DNA of 64,000 nucleotides from Hyphomicrobiales bacterium (GCA_900471605.1 UCEY01000043.1:62001-126000); one strand, 5' to 3'. Numbered from the stretch's first letter, positions 8,779-18,800 are shown. Numbers and translations are program-made. Notes: generated by a model not told the origin, from the sequence alone.

Positions 8779-10019
8779 TCAGACCAGGCGAGCAAAAGTA
8801 GCGCGTATATCGTTCACCAACACCTGCGGCCGCTCCAGCGCCGCGAAGTGGCCACCGTCGCTCTCGCCGTTAAAATAGATCATCTGCGAATAACGGCGTT
8901 CAGCCCAACGTCGAGAGATGCGGACATGTTCGCCCTTCAGCATCGTGAAGCCTGTCGGCACGGTGATCGGACCTTTAGGCTGTCCGCCTGCCGGGCCGCG
9001 GACGCGCCGGTGTTGGGAAGCCAATAAAGCATGATGTCGTCCAGAATCTCGTCAATAGAGAAAGACGCCTCAGCGTCCCCGCGCGTGCCGCCGGTGTCCT
9101 GGAACATGGCGTAGATCCAGGCCGCCAGGCCGGACGGCGAGTCCGCCAGCGAGTAGCCGATTGTTTGCGGACGCGTGGATTGTTGCTTGGCGTAACCGGA
9201 AAGGTCGTCCCAGAAGTGCTTGGCGTCGCCGAGCATCGCCTTTTCTTCAGGTGAGGCTTCCGTCATTTCCTTAGGCGTCGGCATGACCATCGCGAAGTTC
9301 ATGTGGGTGCCAACCAAACCGGCGGGCTTCTTGCGCGCAATGGCGTCAGCGACGCCGGCACCCAGGTCGCCGCCTTGCATGCCCCAGCGGTTGTAACCGA
9401 GCTCCGCCATCAGTTTGATGTAAAGGTCGGCGATCTGGGGCAGACCACAACCGGTCGAGGCGGGCTTACCCGAGAACCCGAAGCCTGGCATCGAAGGAGC
9501 GATAACGTGAAAGGCGCGGCGCGGGTCTCCGCCATGCGCGGCCGGATCGGTCAGAGGACCGATCACCTTGCGAAACTCCAGCACCGATCCCGGCCAGCCG
9601 TGCATCATCAAGAGCGGCAGAGCGTCTGGCTCGGGCGAGCGGATATGAAGAAAGTGGAGTTCTTGCCCGTCGATCATCGCCATGTATTGGCCAAAGCTAT
9701 TGAGCAGGGCCTCGCAGGCGCGCCAGTCATAGTGGGTGCGCCAATGTTCGCAGAGCGCCTGTATCTTCGCCAGCTGAGCCCCCTGGCTGTTGTCTTCGAC
9801 CGTCTCGCGATCGGGCCATCGGGTTTTGGACAAGCGCTCGCGCAAACTTTCGAGCGCGCTGTCTGGAATAGCCAGATGGAAGGGCTTGATCGTTTCGGTC
9901 ATGGTCATTTCTCCTGAAGCAGGGGCGGCGGCAGGCATCGCGAGGGCGGCTGCAAGCGCAATGAACGTGCGGCGATCCAGTTCGCCGAGTTTGAGCGTGA
10001 GGTCAGAGGTTGGCGGCAT
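8779..10019 (-). pseudogene. Epoxide hydrolase family gene with a 3' frameshift
   Basis: The main frame (8937-10019, 360 residues) encodes a twin-arginine signal (DRRTFIALAAALAMPAAAPA), an EHN domain (IKPFHLAIPDSALESLRERL), the HGWPGS oxyanion loop and the nucleophile block MQGGDLGAG. It should continue into GPITVPTGF and GGHFAALE, which carries the catalytic His. That tail (to 8779) is in another frame, so the primary product ends in an unrelated 16-residue tail. The break lies near 8965-8995, and the usual short segment after ASAAR also seems to be missing. ATG 10019 has AAAGGATCACC before it. The gene lies inside a block that replaced the middle of dgcA, which suggests acquisition by transfer. 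A sequencing error at the break is the main alternative. Confidence 0.85.
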
Positions 10020-10111
10020 GGTGATCCTTTCGCCGCTCCTAGGTAGACTGTTCCAGCCGAAAGGATTAGGCTAGGAAAGTGGCGCACAACGTTCCACTGG
10101 AGGAACGAGCG
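10020..10111. promoter_or_regulatory. Divergent promoter/operator region between epoxide hydrolase and lysR genes
   Basis: The 92-bp gap separates a LysR-type regulator from the gene it probably controls, the usual arrangement for the family. Short inverted elements (CCTAGG near 10038 and TAGGCTAGG near 10068) are visible, but no unambiguous T-N11-A operator can be fixed by eye. Confidence 0.45.
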
Positions 10112-10999
10112 ATGAACTTCGATGATGTTCGAGTGTTTGCCCGGATCGCGGAGCTGAAGGGCATATCAGCGACGGCGCGAGCGCTTGGCCTTCCCAAATC
10201 ATCGGTAAGCCGGGCGTTGGCGCGAATGGAAGCCGTTGCCGGATCCGCCTTGGTCGAACGGTCCACGCGGCATGTTCGGCTAACCGACGCAGGGGTCCTG
10301 CTTCACGCTCACGCCGTGCGCATTCTCGCTGACATCGCTGACGCGGAAACGGCACTGGAGGGACTGGCGGGCGTGCCGCGCGGACGCCTGCGTGTGAACG
10401 CCACCCATGCCTTCGGCGTTGGCGTGATAGCCCCGATGCTGCCTGCATTCTTGGCTCGCTACAGCCAGGTGCAGGTGGCGCTGGATGCTGACGATCGCCG
10501 CATCGACCTGGCAGCGAGAGACACGGATCTGGCGATCCGTATCGGCTCGATGGCGGACTCCGCGCTGATCGCTCGTCGGCTGCCTTCGGTGGACTTGTGG
10601 CTTTGCGCCAGTCCGGCGTACCTGGCGGCGCAGGGGACACCAAGGACCGTGGCGGAACTGGCTGCTCACCGCCTGGTTGATCGCCAGGATCGCACCAATT
10701 GGCGCTTTGCCGACGCCGGCGCGATCGACGTGGAGCCGCGAGTCATCATACCGGACGCAAGCGCACAAAAGGTTGTGGTGGAGGGCGGAGCAGGGATCGG
10801 TAACCTACCTGATTATCTCGTGCGCCCAGCGGTCGCCAGCGGGCATCTCGTTCGTGTATTGCCAGATGTGATCGCCGCCACGATCGAGGTCCATGCGCTC
10901 TATCCCAGCCACCGCAGCCTCTCGGCCAAGGTACGGGTATTCATCGATGCGCTCGCCGAACACATGCGAGTCACCGCTAGTTTGGCGGGAGGTCGCTGA
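10112..10999 (+). CDS. LysR-type transcriptional regulator
   Basis: A 295-residue LysR regulator. The N-terminal winged helix-turn-helix is clear (FDDVRVFARIAELKGISATARALGL, then SSVSRALARMEA, split by a short turn). The C-terminal substrate domain resembles the PBP2_CrgA-like group (DLAIRIGSMADSALIARRL). ATG 10112 was chosen over the upstream GTG because it begins the conserved MNFDDV segment and has GAGGAACGAGC in front. It is divergent from the epoxide hydrolase gene and probably regulates it. It ends within about 30 bp of the N-terminal dgcA remnant, marking the right edge of the inserted block. Confidence 0.93.
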   Translation: MNFDDVRVFARIAELKGISATARALGLPKSSVSRALARMEAVAGSALVERSTRHVRLTDAGVLLHAHAVRILADIADAETALEGLAGVPRGRLRVNATHAFGVGVIAPMLPAFLARYSQVQVALDADDRRIDLAARDTDLAIRIGSMADSALIARRLPSVDLWLCASPAYLAAQGTPRTVAELAAHRLVDRQDRTNWRFADAGAIDVEPRVIIPDASAQKVVVEGGAGIGNLPDYLVRPAVASGHLVRVLPDVIAATIEVHALYPSHRSLSAKVRVFIDALAEHMRVTASLAGGR

Positions 11000-11028
11000 C
11001 CTGGAAAGGGGTCGGGAGCGGTCAAAAG

Positions 11029-11214
11029 CTATTCGCCGTGACGCAGACTCTGGATCGCCGTGCACACCCGCTCGATTGCCGGCGTTTTCCCACAGCGTGA
11101 TTCGCCACGCCCGGAAAGGCCGTTTTCGCTGATCGTGCAGGTAATGGCTTCGGCTTCGGTCTTGGAACCGGCGATCGGAAAGGTTTCTATTGTGGCTTGG
11201 AGGTGACGGCACAT
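11029..11214 (-). pseudogene. N-terminal remnant of a dgcA-type dipeptide epimerase
   Basis: The 61 codons include IETFPIAG, then SKTEAEAITCTISENGLSGRGE, broken here after 20: SKTEAEAITC plus TISENGLSGRGE. These match the start of alphaproteobacterial dipeptide epimerases. Relative to the expected FPIAGSFTISRGSKTEA, seven codons are missing, consistent with slippage between two GS motifs. The region after RGE is scrambled where the family has CVPYKRYGE, then resumes as AIERVCTAIQSL. A stop follows about 30 bp before the end of the lysR gene. With the fragment at 8559-8747 it shows one gene whose central 600 bp or so were lost and replaced. Confidence 0.8.
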
Positions 11215-11333
11215 GGTTTTACGCGTCCCGTTTATGGCAAATCCCGGTGAGGTGGCTATATTGCCGGTCTCGAAAGTGCGATCAACCGCATGATATTGAA
11301 TCTTCTGAGAAGCTTGAAGCGCGAAAGAAACCC

Positions 11334-12479
11334 GTGACGTTCCAGCCAGCCGAAATCAAGGCCGAATCCATGCCCGGCGACGGCGGCGAACGGTATGTGC
11401 TGGCCGGAGAATGGCGCGGCCCGACGATCGGGCCGATGCTCAAGGAATTCGAACGCCTGGAGCGGGCCGGGAGCCGGGGCAAGGTCGAGATCGATCTTTC
11501 CGGCATAACCGGCGTCGATACGGCCGGCGCCTGGCTGATCCGCCGGCTGATGACCGCCAAGGGCGGCGAGGGCGGGGAAACGGCCCTGGTCGGCGGCGAA
11601 GGCCCGATCCGCGAGCTGATCGGCGTGTTGCCCGAACACACGCCCGCGCCGCCTGCGGGCAACGGCGCCAGGGGAAGCCTGTTCGAGCGGCTGTTTGCGC
11701 CGGTCGGCGAAGTGATGGTTTCGCTCGGCGGCGATTTTTATGCGGCCATGCACATCCTTGGATCGGCGGTCCGCGGCGCGCAGATGAAACTCGGCCGCGG
11801 CGCCGGCGTCTCGCCCGCTTCGGTCGTCACCCATATCGACCGCATGGGCGTGCGTGCGGTGCCGATCATCGTGCTGATGTCCTTCCTGATCGGGGCGATC
11901 ATCGCCCAGCAGGGTGCCTTCCAGCTGCGTTACTTCGGGGCCGAGATCTTCGTGGTCGATCTCGTCGGCATCCTGCAGCTGCGCGAGATCGGCGTGCTCC
12001 TGACCGCGATCATGATCGCCGGCCGTTCGGGCAGCGCGATTACCGCCGAAATCGGTTCGATGAAGATGCGCGAGGAGATCGACGCCTTGACGGTGATCGG
12101 CCTCAACCCGGTCGGCGTGCTGATCTTCCCGCGGCTCGTGGCCCTCACCGTCGCGCTGCCGCTGTTGACGATCATCGCCAATTTTTCTGCGCTGTTCGGC
12201 GCGGCCGTCGTCGCTTTGGCTTATTCCGGCATCACCTTCGACACCTATCTTTCCCGTCTCCATGAGGCGATCGACCACACATCCGTCGCCTCGGGCATGA
12301 TCAAGGCGCCGTTCATGGCGCTTGCGATCGGTATCGTTGCCGCCGTCGAGGGCATGAAGGTCGGCGGCAGCGCCGAATCGCTCGGCCAGCACGTCACCAC
12401 CTCGGTTGTTAAATCGATCTTCGCCGTGATCTTCATGGATGCGATGTTCGCCCTTTTCTATTCCGCGATCGATTTCTGA
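11334..12479 (+). CDS. Mla-type ABC transporter permease with N-terminal STAS domain
   Basis: Inner-membrane permease of a phospholipid/lipid transport (Mla/Tgd-like) ABC system. The 381-residue product has a STAS-like domain at about residues 15-105 (VEIDLSGITGVDTAGAWLIR) and then the MlaE permease domain with REIGVLLTAIMIAGRSGSAI and the IGSMKMREEIDAL segment. The start is probably the GTG at 11334 (VTFQPAEIKAE); a longer frame from 11190 would run into the dgcA remnant. The stop overlaps the next ATG by one base (TGATG), so permease and ATPase are translationally coupled. In E. coli, STAS (MlaB) and MlaE are separate proteins; here they are fused. Confidence 0.92.
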   Translation: MTFQPAEIKAESMPGDGGERYVLAGEWRGPTIGPMLKEFERLERAGSRGKVEIDLSGITGVDTAGAWLIRRLMTAKGGEGGETALVGGEGPIRELIGVLPEHTPAPPAGNGARGSLFERLFAPVGEVMVSLGGDFYAAMHILGSAVRGAQMKLGRGAGVSPASVVTHIDRMGVRAVPIIVLMSFLIGAIIAQQGAFQLRYFGAEIFVVDLVGILQLREIGVLLTAIMIAGRSGSAITAEIGSMKMREEIDALTVIGLNPVGVLIFPRLVALTVALPLLTIIANFSALFGAAVVALAYSGITFDTYLSRLHEAIDHTSVASGMIKAPFMALAIGIVAAVEGMKVGGSAESLGQHVTTSVVKSIFAVIFMDAMFALFYSAIDF

Positions 12480-13324
12480 TGGAGAACGGTTTGGACGACG
12501 CCCCGCGGATCGCGATCAAGGACAAGGCTGACGGCCGGCAGGTGGTGCTGTCGGTGCGCGACCTGACGGTCGGATTCGGCGAGAAGCTGGTGCTCGACCA
12601 CCTGAACCTCGATATCTATCGCGGCGAGATCCTGGGCTTTGTCGGTGCCTCGGGCACGGGCAAGTCGGTGCTGATGCGCACCGTGCTCGGCCTCCTGCCG
12701 CACCGTTCCGGCACGATCCACATTCTCGGCGCCGACTATGATGCGGTCTCGGAAAACGAACGCATGGGGCTCGATACGCGCCTCGGCGTGCTCTTCCAGC
12801 ACGGAGCGCTTTTTTCCGCGCTGACGGTGAAGGAGAACATCCAGCTGCCGATGCGGGAATATCTCGACCTGCCGCAGTCGCTGATGGACGAGCTCGCCTA
12901 TCTGAAGATCGAGATGGTTGGCCTGCCGCCGGACGCTGCCGACAAATATCCGTCCGAACTGTCAGGCGGCATGATCAAGCGCGCCGCTTTGGCGCGCGCC
13001 CTGTCGCTCGATCCCGACCTGGTCTTCCTGGACGAACCGACCTCCGGCCTCGACCCGATCGGCGCTGCCGATTTCGATGCGCTGATCGCCAGGCTGCGCG
13101 ATACGCTCGGCCTCACGGTCTACATGGTGACACACGACCTCGACAGCCTTTTCTCGGTTTGCGACAGAATAGCTGTGCTCGGCGAGAAACGGGTCTTGGT
13201 GGAGGGTACGCTTGAGGATATGTTTGCCTGTGACGATCCATGGGTGCAGTCCTATTTCCGCGGCAAGCGGGCGCGGTCAGTCGTGGTCCAAGAAAAGCAG
13301 CCTGCGGCAGAAGTAGAAGAGTGA
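12479..13324 (+). CDS. Mla-type ABC transporter ATP-binding protein
   Basis: ATPase of the Mla-like system, 281 residues. Walker A is GASGTGKSVL near residue 57, the signature is LSGGMIKRAALARAL, Walker B is DLVFLDEPTSGLDP, and the switch His is in MVTHD. The extra N-terminal segment of about 20 residues is usual for rhizobial versions. It overlaps the permease stop by one base and is followed 8 bp later by the MCE-domain gene, so all are in one operon. Confidence 0.95.
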   Translation: MENGLDDAPRIAIKDKADGRQVVLSVRDLTVGFGEKLVLDHLNLDIYRGEILGFVGASGTGKSVLMRTVLGLLPHRSGTIHILGADYDAVSENERMGLDTRLGVLFQHGALFSALTVKENIQLPMREYLDLPQSLMDELAYLKIEMVGLPPDAADKYPSELSGGMIKRAALARALSLDPDLVFLDEPTSGLDPIGAADFDALIARLRDTLGLTVYMVTHDLDSLFSVCDRIAVLGEKRVLVEGTLEDMFACDDPWVQSYFRGKRARSVVVQEKQPAAEVEE

Positions 13325-13332
13325 CCTGATCT

Positions 13333-14703
13333 ATGGAAACCAGAGCCAATTACGCCCTTGTCGGTTTCTTCACCTTGCTGGTGATCGCTGCGGCCTTCGG
13401 CTTCGTCTATTGGATGGCGCAATCGGGCCGCGGTGGGCCGACGGCCGAACTGGCGATCCGCATCCCAGGCTCGGCGAACGGCTTGTCCGTCGGTTCTCCG
13501 GTTCGTTTCAACGGTATCGCGGTCGGTTCCGTCCGCAGCCTCACCATCGATCCGGACGATCCGCGTTATTCTATCGCCTTCACCGAGGTGCGGGCCGATG
13601 CGCCGGTCTATCAATCCACCCAGGCGGCGCTCGAAGTGCAGGGCCTGACGGGTGCGGCCTATATCGAGCTTTCCGGCGGCGCCAAGGGCGAGGAGAACAT
13701 TCTCCAGAAATCGATCGAGAACGGCCGGCCGGCGGTGCTGATCGCCGAACAGTCGAGCGTCACCAACCTGCTAGCCACCGCCGACAAGATCCTCGACCGG
13801 GCCGACGATGCGATCGGCGACATCCAGGGCTTCGTCGCCGATGCGCGCGGTCCGCTGACCCAGACCATCCGCAATGTCGAGACGTTTACCTCGGCGCTCG
13901 CCCAGAATTCCGACAGCATCGACAAGTTCCTGAACAGCCTCTCGACGCTTTCTGCGACGATCGACCGGGTCTCCGGAACGCTCAACTCGACCCTTGCCGC
14001 AGCCGAGCGGCTGGTGAAGGCGATCGATGCGGAAAAGATCAACGCCGTTGTCTCCAATACCGAGCGCGCCACCCGCAATGTCGCCATCGCTTCGGATAAG
14101 TTCGACGACGTGGTCACCAATGTCAGAAATGCAGCCGCCAACTTCGAAAAGGTGGGTTCGGACGCCCAGACCCTTATCCGGCGTGCCGATGGCGTGCTGA
14201 GCGCGGTCAATACCGATCAGGTCGCGACGACGATCCGCAATATCACCGCGGCTTCCGAAGATGCCCGCCAGACCATCGGCTCGGCCCGCAGCGTGGTCGA
14301 CAATTTCGCGCATCGCAAGGACGATATCGACCGCGCGATCGGCGATTTCACGGATCTGGCAAAGAAGCTCAACGACGCGTCGAGCCGCGTCGACGGCATC
14401 CTTGCCAAGGTGGACGGACTTGTGTCGAGCGACGACTCGCAGGGGCTGTTTGCCGAGGCGCGCAAGACGCTCGAATCCTTCCGCACCGTGGCCGACAACA
14501 TCAATGCACGGGTCGGGCCGATCGCCGACAACCTGTCGCGGTTCTCGGCAAGCGGCCTGAGGGACATCCAGACGCTGGTCAACGACGCGCGCCGCACGGT
14601 GCAGTCGCTCGACCAGACGATCAACAATTTCGACCAGAATCCGCAGCGGCTGATCTTCGGCGGCGAGACGGTGAAGGAATATGACGGCAGGACGCGGCGC
14701 TAG
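13333..14703 (+). CDS. MlaD/MCE-domain periplasmic substrate-binding protein
   Basis: A 456-residue MCE protein anchored by one N-terminal membrane segment (YALVGFFTLLVIAAAFGFVYW). The MCE beta-barrel domain follows (about residues 40-115: GSANGLSVGSPVRFNGIAVG, then ALEVQGLTGAAYIELSGG). A long alpha-helical region of some 300 residues comes next, rich in Ala, Ser, Asp and Thr in a repeating pattern (LSTLSATIDRVSG, IRNITAASEDARQTIG). Such helices form the lipid tunnel or oligomer stalk in long MCE proteins. E. coli MlaD is much shorter (183 residues); this long form is typical of rhizobia. Confidence 0.93.
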   Translation: METRANYALVGFFTLLVIAAAFGFVYWMAQSGRGGPTAELAIRIPGSANGLSVGSPVRFNGIAVGSVRSLTIDPDDPRYSIAFTEVRADAPVYQSTQAALEVQGLTGAAYIELSGGAKGEENILQKSIENGRPAVLIAEQSSVTNLLATADKILDRADDAIGDIQGFVADARGPLTQTIRNVETFTSALAQNSDSIDKFLNSLSTLSATIDRVSGTLNSTLAAAERLVKAIDAEKINAVVSNTERATRNVAIASDKFDDVVTNVRNAAANFEKVGSDAQTLIRRADGVLSAVNTDQVATTIRNITAASEDARQTIGSARSVVDNFAHRKDDIDRAIGDFTDLAKKLNDASSRVDGILAKVDGLVSSDDSQGLFAEARKTLESFRTVADNINARVGPIADNLSRFSASGLRDIQTLVNDARRTVQSLDQTINNFDQNPQRLIFGGETVKEYDGRTRR

Positions 14704-14737
14704 GCTGGGCGTTTCCAGTGTTGGAGAGTGGGGTTTG

Positions 14738-15355
14738 ATGAGCGGTTCGGAGTTCCTGATGCGACGTGCGGCGGCCCGTGCCCCGGTTCTGCTGGCGCTG
14801 CCGCTGGTGGCGGCGCTGGTGAGCGGTTGCGGCAGCAAAGCGAACAGCGACACGTTCGACCTGTCGATCACGCCGTCCAGCCAGGGCGTTTCCGCCCGCA
14901 ACCGGCAGATCCTCGTGCCGGAACCGACGGCGCTGAAATTGCTCAACAGCGAACAGGTCGTGGTGCGCGTCTCGCCTTCCGAAATCCAGTATCTTGCCGA
15001 TTCCCGCTGGGGTGACCGCCTGCCGGCCCTCGTCCAGTCGAAGCTGGTCGAAGCCTTCGAAAATTCCGGCCGCCTCGGCGGCGTCGGCAAACCGGGGCAG
15101 GGCCTTGCGATCGACTACCAGGTCGTGACCGATATCCGCGCCTTCGAGGTGACCGCCGGCAGCCCGCGGCTCGCCAATGTCGAGATCTCGGCAAAAATCC
15201 TCAACGACCGCAACGGCACGGTGCGCGCCCAGAGCGTGTTCAAGGCGACGGCTGCGGTGTCGGGCGCCGAGAACCGCGATTTCATTGAGGCTCTGGATCG
15301 CGCTTTCGCCAAGGTCGGCGCCCAGATCGTCGACTGGTCGCTGAAGTCGATGTGA
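14738..15355 (+). CDS. ABC-type transport auxiliary lipoprotein (MlaD partner)
   Basis: A 205-residue lipoprotein of the ABC_trans_aux family (PF03886), related to PqiC and other accessory lipoproteins of MCE systems. A hydrophobic signal ends in the lipobox LVSG-C (residues about 26-30: ALVSGCGSK). The mature domain has the PTALKLLNSEQVVVRVSPSE segment followed by the conserved WGDRLPALVQSKLVEAFENS stretch. ATG 14738 has GGAGAGTGGGG upstream; earlier in-frame starts overlap the MCE gene. It closes the four-gene lipid transport operon. Confidence 0.9.
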   Translation: MSGSEFLMRRAAARAPVLLALPLVAALVSGCGSKANSDTFDLSITPSSQGVSARNRQILVPEPTALKLLNSEQVVVRVSPSEIQYLADSRWGDRLPALVQSKLVEAFENSGRLGGVGKPGQGLAIDYQVVTDIRAFEVTAGSPRLANVEISAKILNDRNGTVRAQSVFKATAAVSGAENRDFIEALDRAFAKVGAQIVDWSLKSM

Positions 15356-15390
15356 TTGCCGGATCGACTTCGTGAACTGGTGGCTGCCCG

Positions 15391-15729
15391 CTATTTTCTG
15401 CTTGCGAAAAGTAAGCGTTGCGCTTCGTTAATGCAGTTGGAGGCCCAGTCTATTTCACGTTTTGTATCAGGCAAATACTGCCTTCGGCCGGCATAGTCGA
15501 AAAAAAGAGTGCCGTGAATGCCGGCCACATCGCGCTTCAGGATCGGACGGTTCCATATAGCATGAAGTACTGATGCGGCTTTCTCGTCGGTGACGCGGTC
15601 ACTGAAGTCTTCGATGACCTCCATATCCTGCCCAGGCTCAGGGAATATTTCCAGAAATTCCTCTTCCGAGGCCTGAAAGACGCTGAAAGTGGCATTTTCC
15701 GCGCCGTCTATGATCTGAATGTTTTTCAT
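15391..15729 (-). CDS. Conserved hypothetical protein (112 aa)
   Basis: A small acidic, soluble protein with no signal peptide or membrane segment. Visible blocks are NATFSVFQASEEEF, VLHAIWNRPILKRDVAGIHGTLFFDY, and INEAQRLLFA at the end. The wording is reminiscent of a small family of unknown proteins found across Rhizobiales, but I cannot give it a function. It is convergent with the lipid transport operon and lies upstream of a strong bidirectional terminator that separates it from the GPR-like gene. Confidence 0.7.
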   Translation of the reverse strand: MKNIQIIDGAENATFSVFQASEEEFLEIFPEPGQDMEVIEDFSDRVTDEKAASVLHAIWNRPILKRDVAGIHGTLFFDYAGRRQYLPDTKREIDWASNCINEAQRLLFASRK

Positions 15730-15765
15730 ATCTCATCCCCCAGCGTCACCGTGCTTTTAGACATG

Positions 15766-15800
15766 AAAAAGGCCGCCCCGAAAGGCGGCCTTTTTGTTTT
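15766..15800. terminator. Bidirectional intrinsic terminator
   Basis: GGCCGCC and GGCGGCC form a stem with a short CCGAAA-type loop, flanked by AAAAA on the left and TTTTTGTTTT on the right. It can therefore stop transcription in both directions. It lies 20 bp past the stop of the GPR-like gene (minus strand). Confidence 0.88.
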
Positions 15801-15819
15801 CGTATTCCCGATCCGGTTG

Positions 15820-18800
15820 TTAGTTGAACCGGCCGGCGGCGTGGGCCAGCATCGTATAGACCTTGCCCGTGTCCGACGTGAGGTAGCTCTGGGTCACCGT
15901 CTTGTCGCGGTCGGTGCGGGCGACGTCGGCGAGCAGCTTTTCGAAATCGGCGATATAGCGATCGACGGCGGTGCGGAATTCCGGTTCGCGGTCGTATTTG
16001 CGCTTGATCTCGTCGAAGGTCTGCTGGCCCTTCAGCGTATAGAGGCGACGGGTGAAGACGTCGCGCTCGCCGCGCTGGTAGCGCCGCCACAGGTCGACCG
16101 AGGCGTCATGATCGATGGCGCGGGCGATATCGACCGACAGCGAGTTCAGAGATTCCACCATATGGCGCGGGTTGCGGTTGTCACCGTTGCCGCTGCGCGG
16201 AGCGGGGGCCGGTTCGGCCGCACGCGGTGCCGGCTGCGGCTGCTGGCGCGGTGCGGCTGCCGGTGCTTCGGCAAACTCGTCGCGCGAGGCGCCGCGCAGC
16301 AGGTCGCTGATCCAGCCGCCGTCCGTGCCGCCGCGCTGTGCCGGTTCCGGTGCGCGGGCGACGGGCGCCTGTGCCGGACGGTCGAGCGGCAGCGTGCCGC
16401 GCAGCGCGTTTCCGGCATAGGGATCGTTGCGGGGCGCAGGCGGAGCCGGCTGCGGGATGGCAACGGCCGCGGGCTGCGGCTGCGGGCGCGGCGGGGCCGG
16501 CTGCGGAGCGGGAGCCGGGGCCTGGCGCGGTGCCGAAGCCTCGGAGATCTCGAAGTTCTGCGTCGAACGTCCGACCAGGGCCGAAATGTCCTGCAGCGCC
16601 TTGATCTGTTCGGCGACGGCACGCCGCATCGCGGCCGCACTTTCCTTGGCTTCTTCCGGCAGGTCGAAGGCGCCGCGCTTCAGTTCGGTGCGGGTCGTAT
16701 CCAGCTCGCGGCGGATATCCTGCGCCGAGCGGCGGATTTCGTCGGTTGCTCCGGAGAAGCGGTTGATCGCTTCCTCGACCGATTCCCTCAGCGTATCGCG
16801 CAGCTGCTCGGCGGCACTGCCCGAACGGCTGGTCGCATCCGACAGCAGCTGCTCGACGTCGCTCAGCGACTGCGAAATGCTGCCGCGCATCCGCTCGGAG
16901 AGATCGCGGGTACGCTTTTCGGCATCGGAAAGCGTCGTCTCGATCGCGTGGTTGGCGTCGCTGCCGGCGCTGATCAGAGCCTCGCGCATCGCATCGGCGG
17001 TGACTTCGGCGCGGTGCTGGGTTTCCCCGAGCGTGCGGCCGATATCGGCGAACGAGGCGTGCAGGCTTTCGCGAAGCCGCGAGCCGACCTGCAGTGAACG
17101 TTCTTCCGCCCGTTCGAAAGCGCCGTCGACGAGGGTCGTCAGGCTGCGCATCGTCGTCTCGATTTCTTCGGAACGCTTGACGAGGCCGCTGGAGAGGTTG
17201 CGCAGCGCGTTCTGGCGTTCGTCGAGCGTGCTGACGAGATTGGACTGGGCGGCACCAAGAAGTTCGGCTGCCTCTGCCAGGACACGCGAATGGTCGTCGA
17301 AGCGGCCGACGAGGCTGCTGACCTGATCGAGCGTATTGCCGAAGACATCGGACATGCGGCCGATATTGTCCTCGAGCATGCGTGTCGAGCCGGAAACGAT
17401 ATCGGCGGAATGGGTTGCCGACTGCACGAACCGGTTGGCGGTGGCGCCGAGCTTGCGGTCGGCCTCCGAAAGATGGTGGGCAACGGCATCGGCCGTGCTG
17501 CCGAGTTCCTTCGCCGCTTCCTGGACCGTCGCGGAAATGCTCGAATTGCTTTCCGCCAGCTTGTCGATCAGGCTGTTGACGCTGACCGACAGGCCCTGTT
17601 CGACATGACGCATCATGCCGGCAGCGTTTTCGGTCCGCTGGGTGATGGCGGCGAGCGTTTCGTTGGTCCGCGCGGCGATCGCATCGACAAGCGCCGAATT
17701 CTCGTTGCGGATCCGCGCCGTCGATTCTTCCGTCGCCGAGGTGAGCCGTGTGGTGGTCTCTTCGGTTGCGGAAGAAAGCCGCGCGGTCGTCTCGTCTGCG
17801 GCGGAGGAAAGCCGTGCAGTCGTTTCCTGCGCCACGGCGGAGAGCCGTTCTGCACCCTGCTGGGCGGCGGTCGTCATCAGCTCGATGGCGGTGCGGCCAG
17901 CCGCGGCATATTCCTCGACCATCGGCTTTGCCTTTTCATCGAGAAGGCGCGTCAGTTCGGTCGAGCGGCCGGCGAGCATGGAATTCAGATCGCGGGCGCG
18001 GGCCTCGAGGGCCGAGTGGATGGCTTCGCCGCGTGCTGCGAGTGCACGGTCGACGGCGTCCATCGCGGTGTCGAGCTGCGTTGCGGTATCGGCGAGCGTG
18101 GTGCGGATGCCGTCGCCGCGCGAGTCGAGCGCCTTCTGCGCCTCGTCCAGCGCCTCGGAAATTGCCGTGACCTGGCGCTTCACCAGGCTGTCGGCTTCCG
18201 CGACCTTGTGGACGATCGCGTTGCCGGCTTCCGAGAAGGCGAGTGCCACGGTTGCGGCCTGGCCGGCAAGCCGGTTCTGGGTTTCCGAAATCCGGCCGAC
18301 GATCTGGGTCGAGCGTTCCTCGATCGCCTTGGTGAACTCGGCGTTGCGATTGGTGAGTTCCTCGGTGAACTCGGCACCGGCGCGCGCCAGCACTTCGGCG
18401 GAGCGGGTGGCTTCGCTGTCCATGCTCTGGGCCGCGGCGCCGACGGCTTCTCGCAGCGTCGAGGCGAGGCCGACGGCCTTGCTTTCGATCGTCTTGGTGA
18501 CGTTGTCTAGGCCGATCGTCAGCGCGCGGTCGATCGTGCCGAGGCGTTCCTCGATCCGGGCGGTGCGGCCGTCCATGGTCTCGGTGATACGGTCCGAAGC
18601 CTCGACCGCGACCCGTTCCAGGTCGGCCGTGCGGTTGGTGAGCGTGGCGGAAAGATTGGTGCCGGCCTCGTCTACGAGCTGGGCCGCTTCGAGGATCTCG
18701 CCGCGGATACGGCCTTCGAGACCGCCGAACGTCGATTCGATGCGGCTGCCGGTTTCCTCGAGCGCGCCCTGGACGCCGCCGACGGTCTGACGGATGCGGT

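Noticed and set aside
8697..9027. Plus-strand small ORFs over the epoxide hydrolase 3' end
   Set aside because: Antisense shadows; the minus-strand tail encodes recognisable epoxide hydrolase residues.
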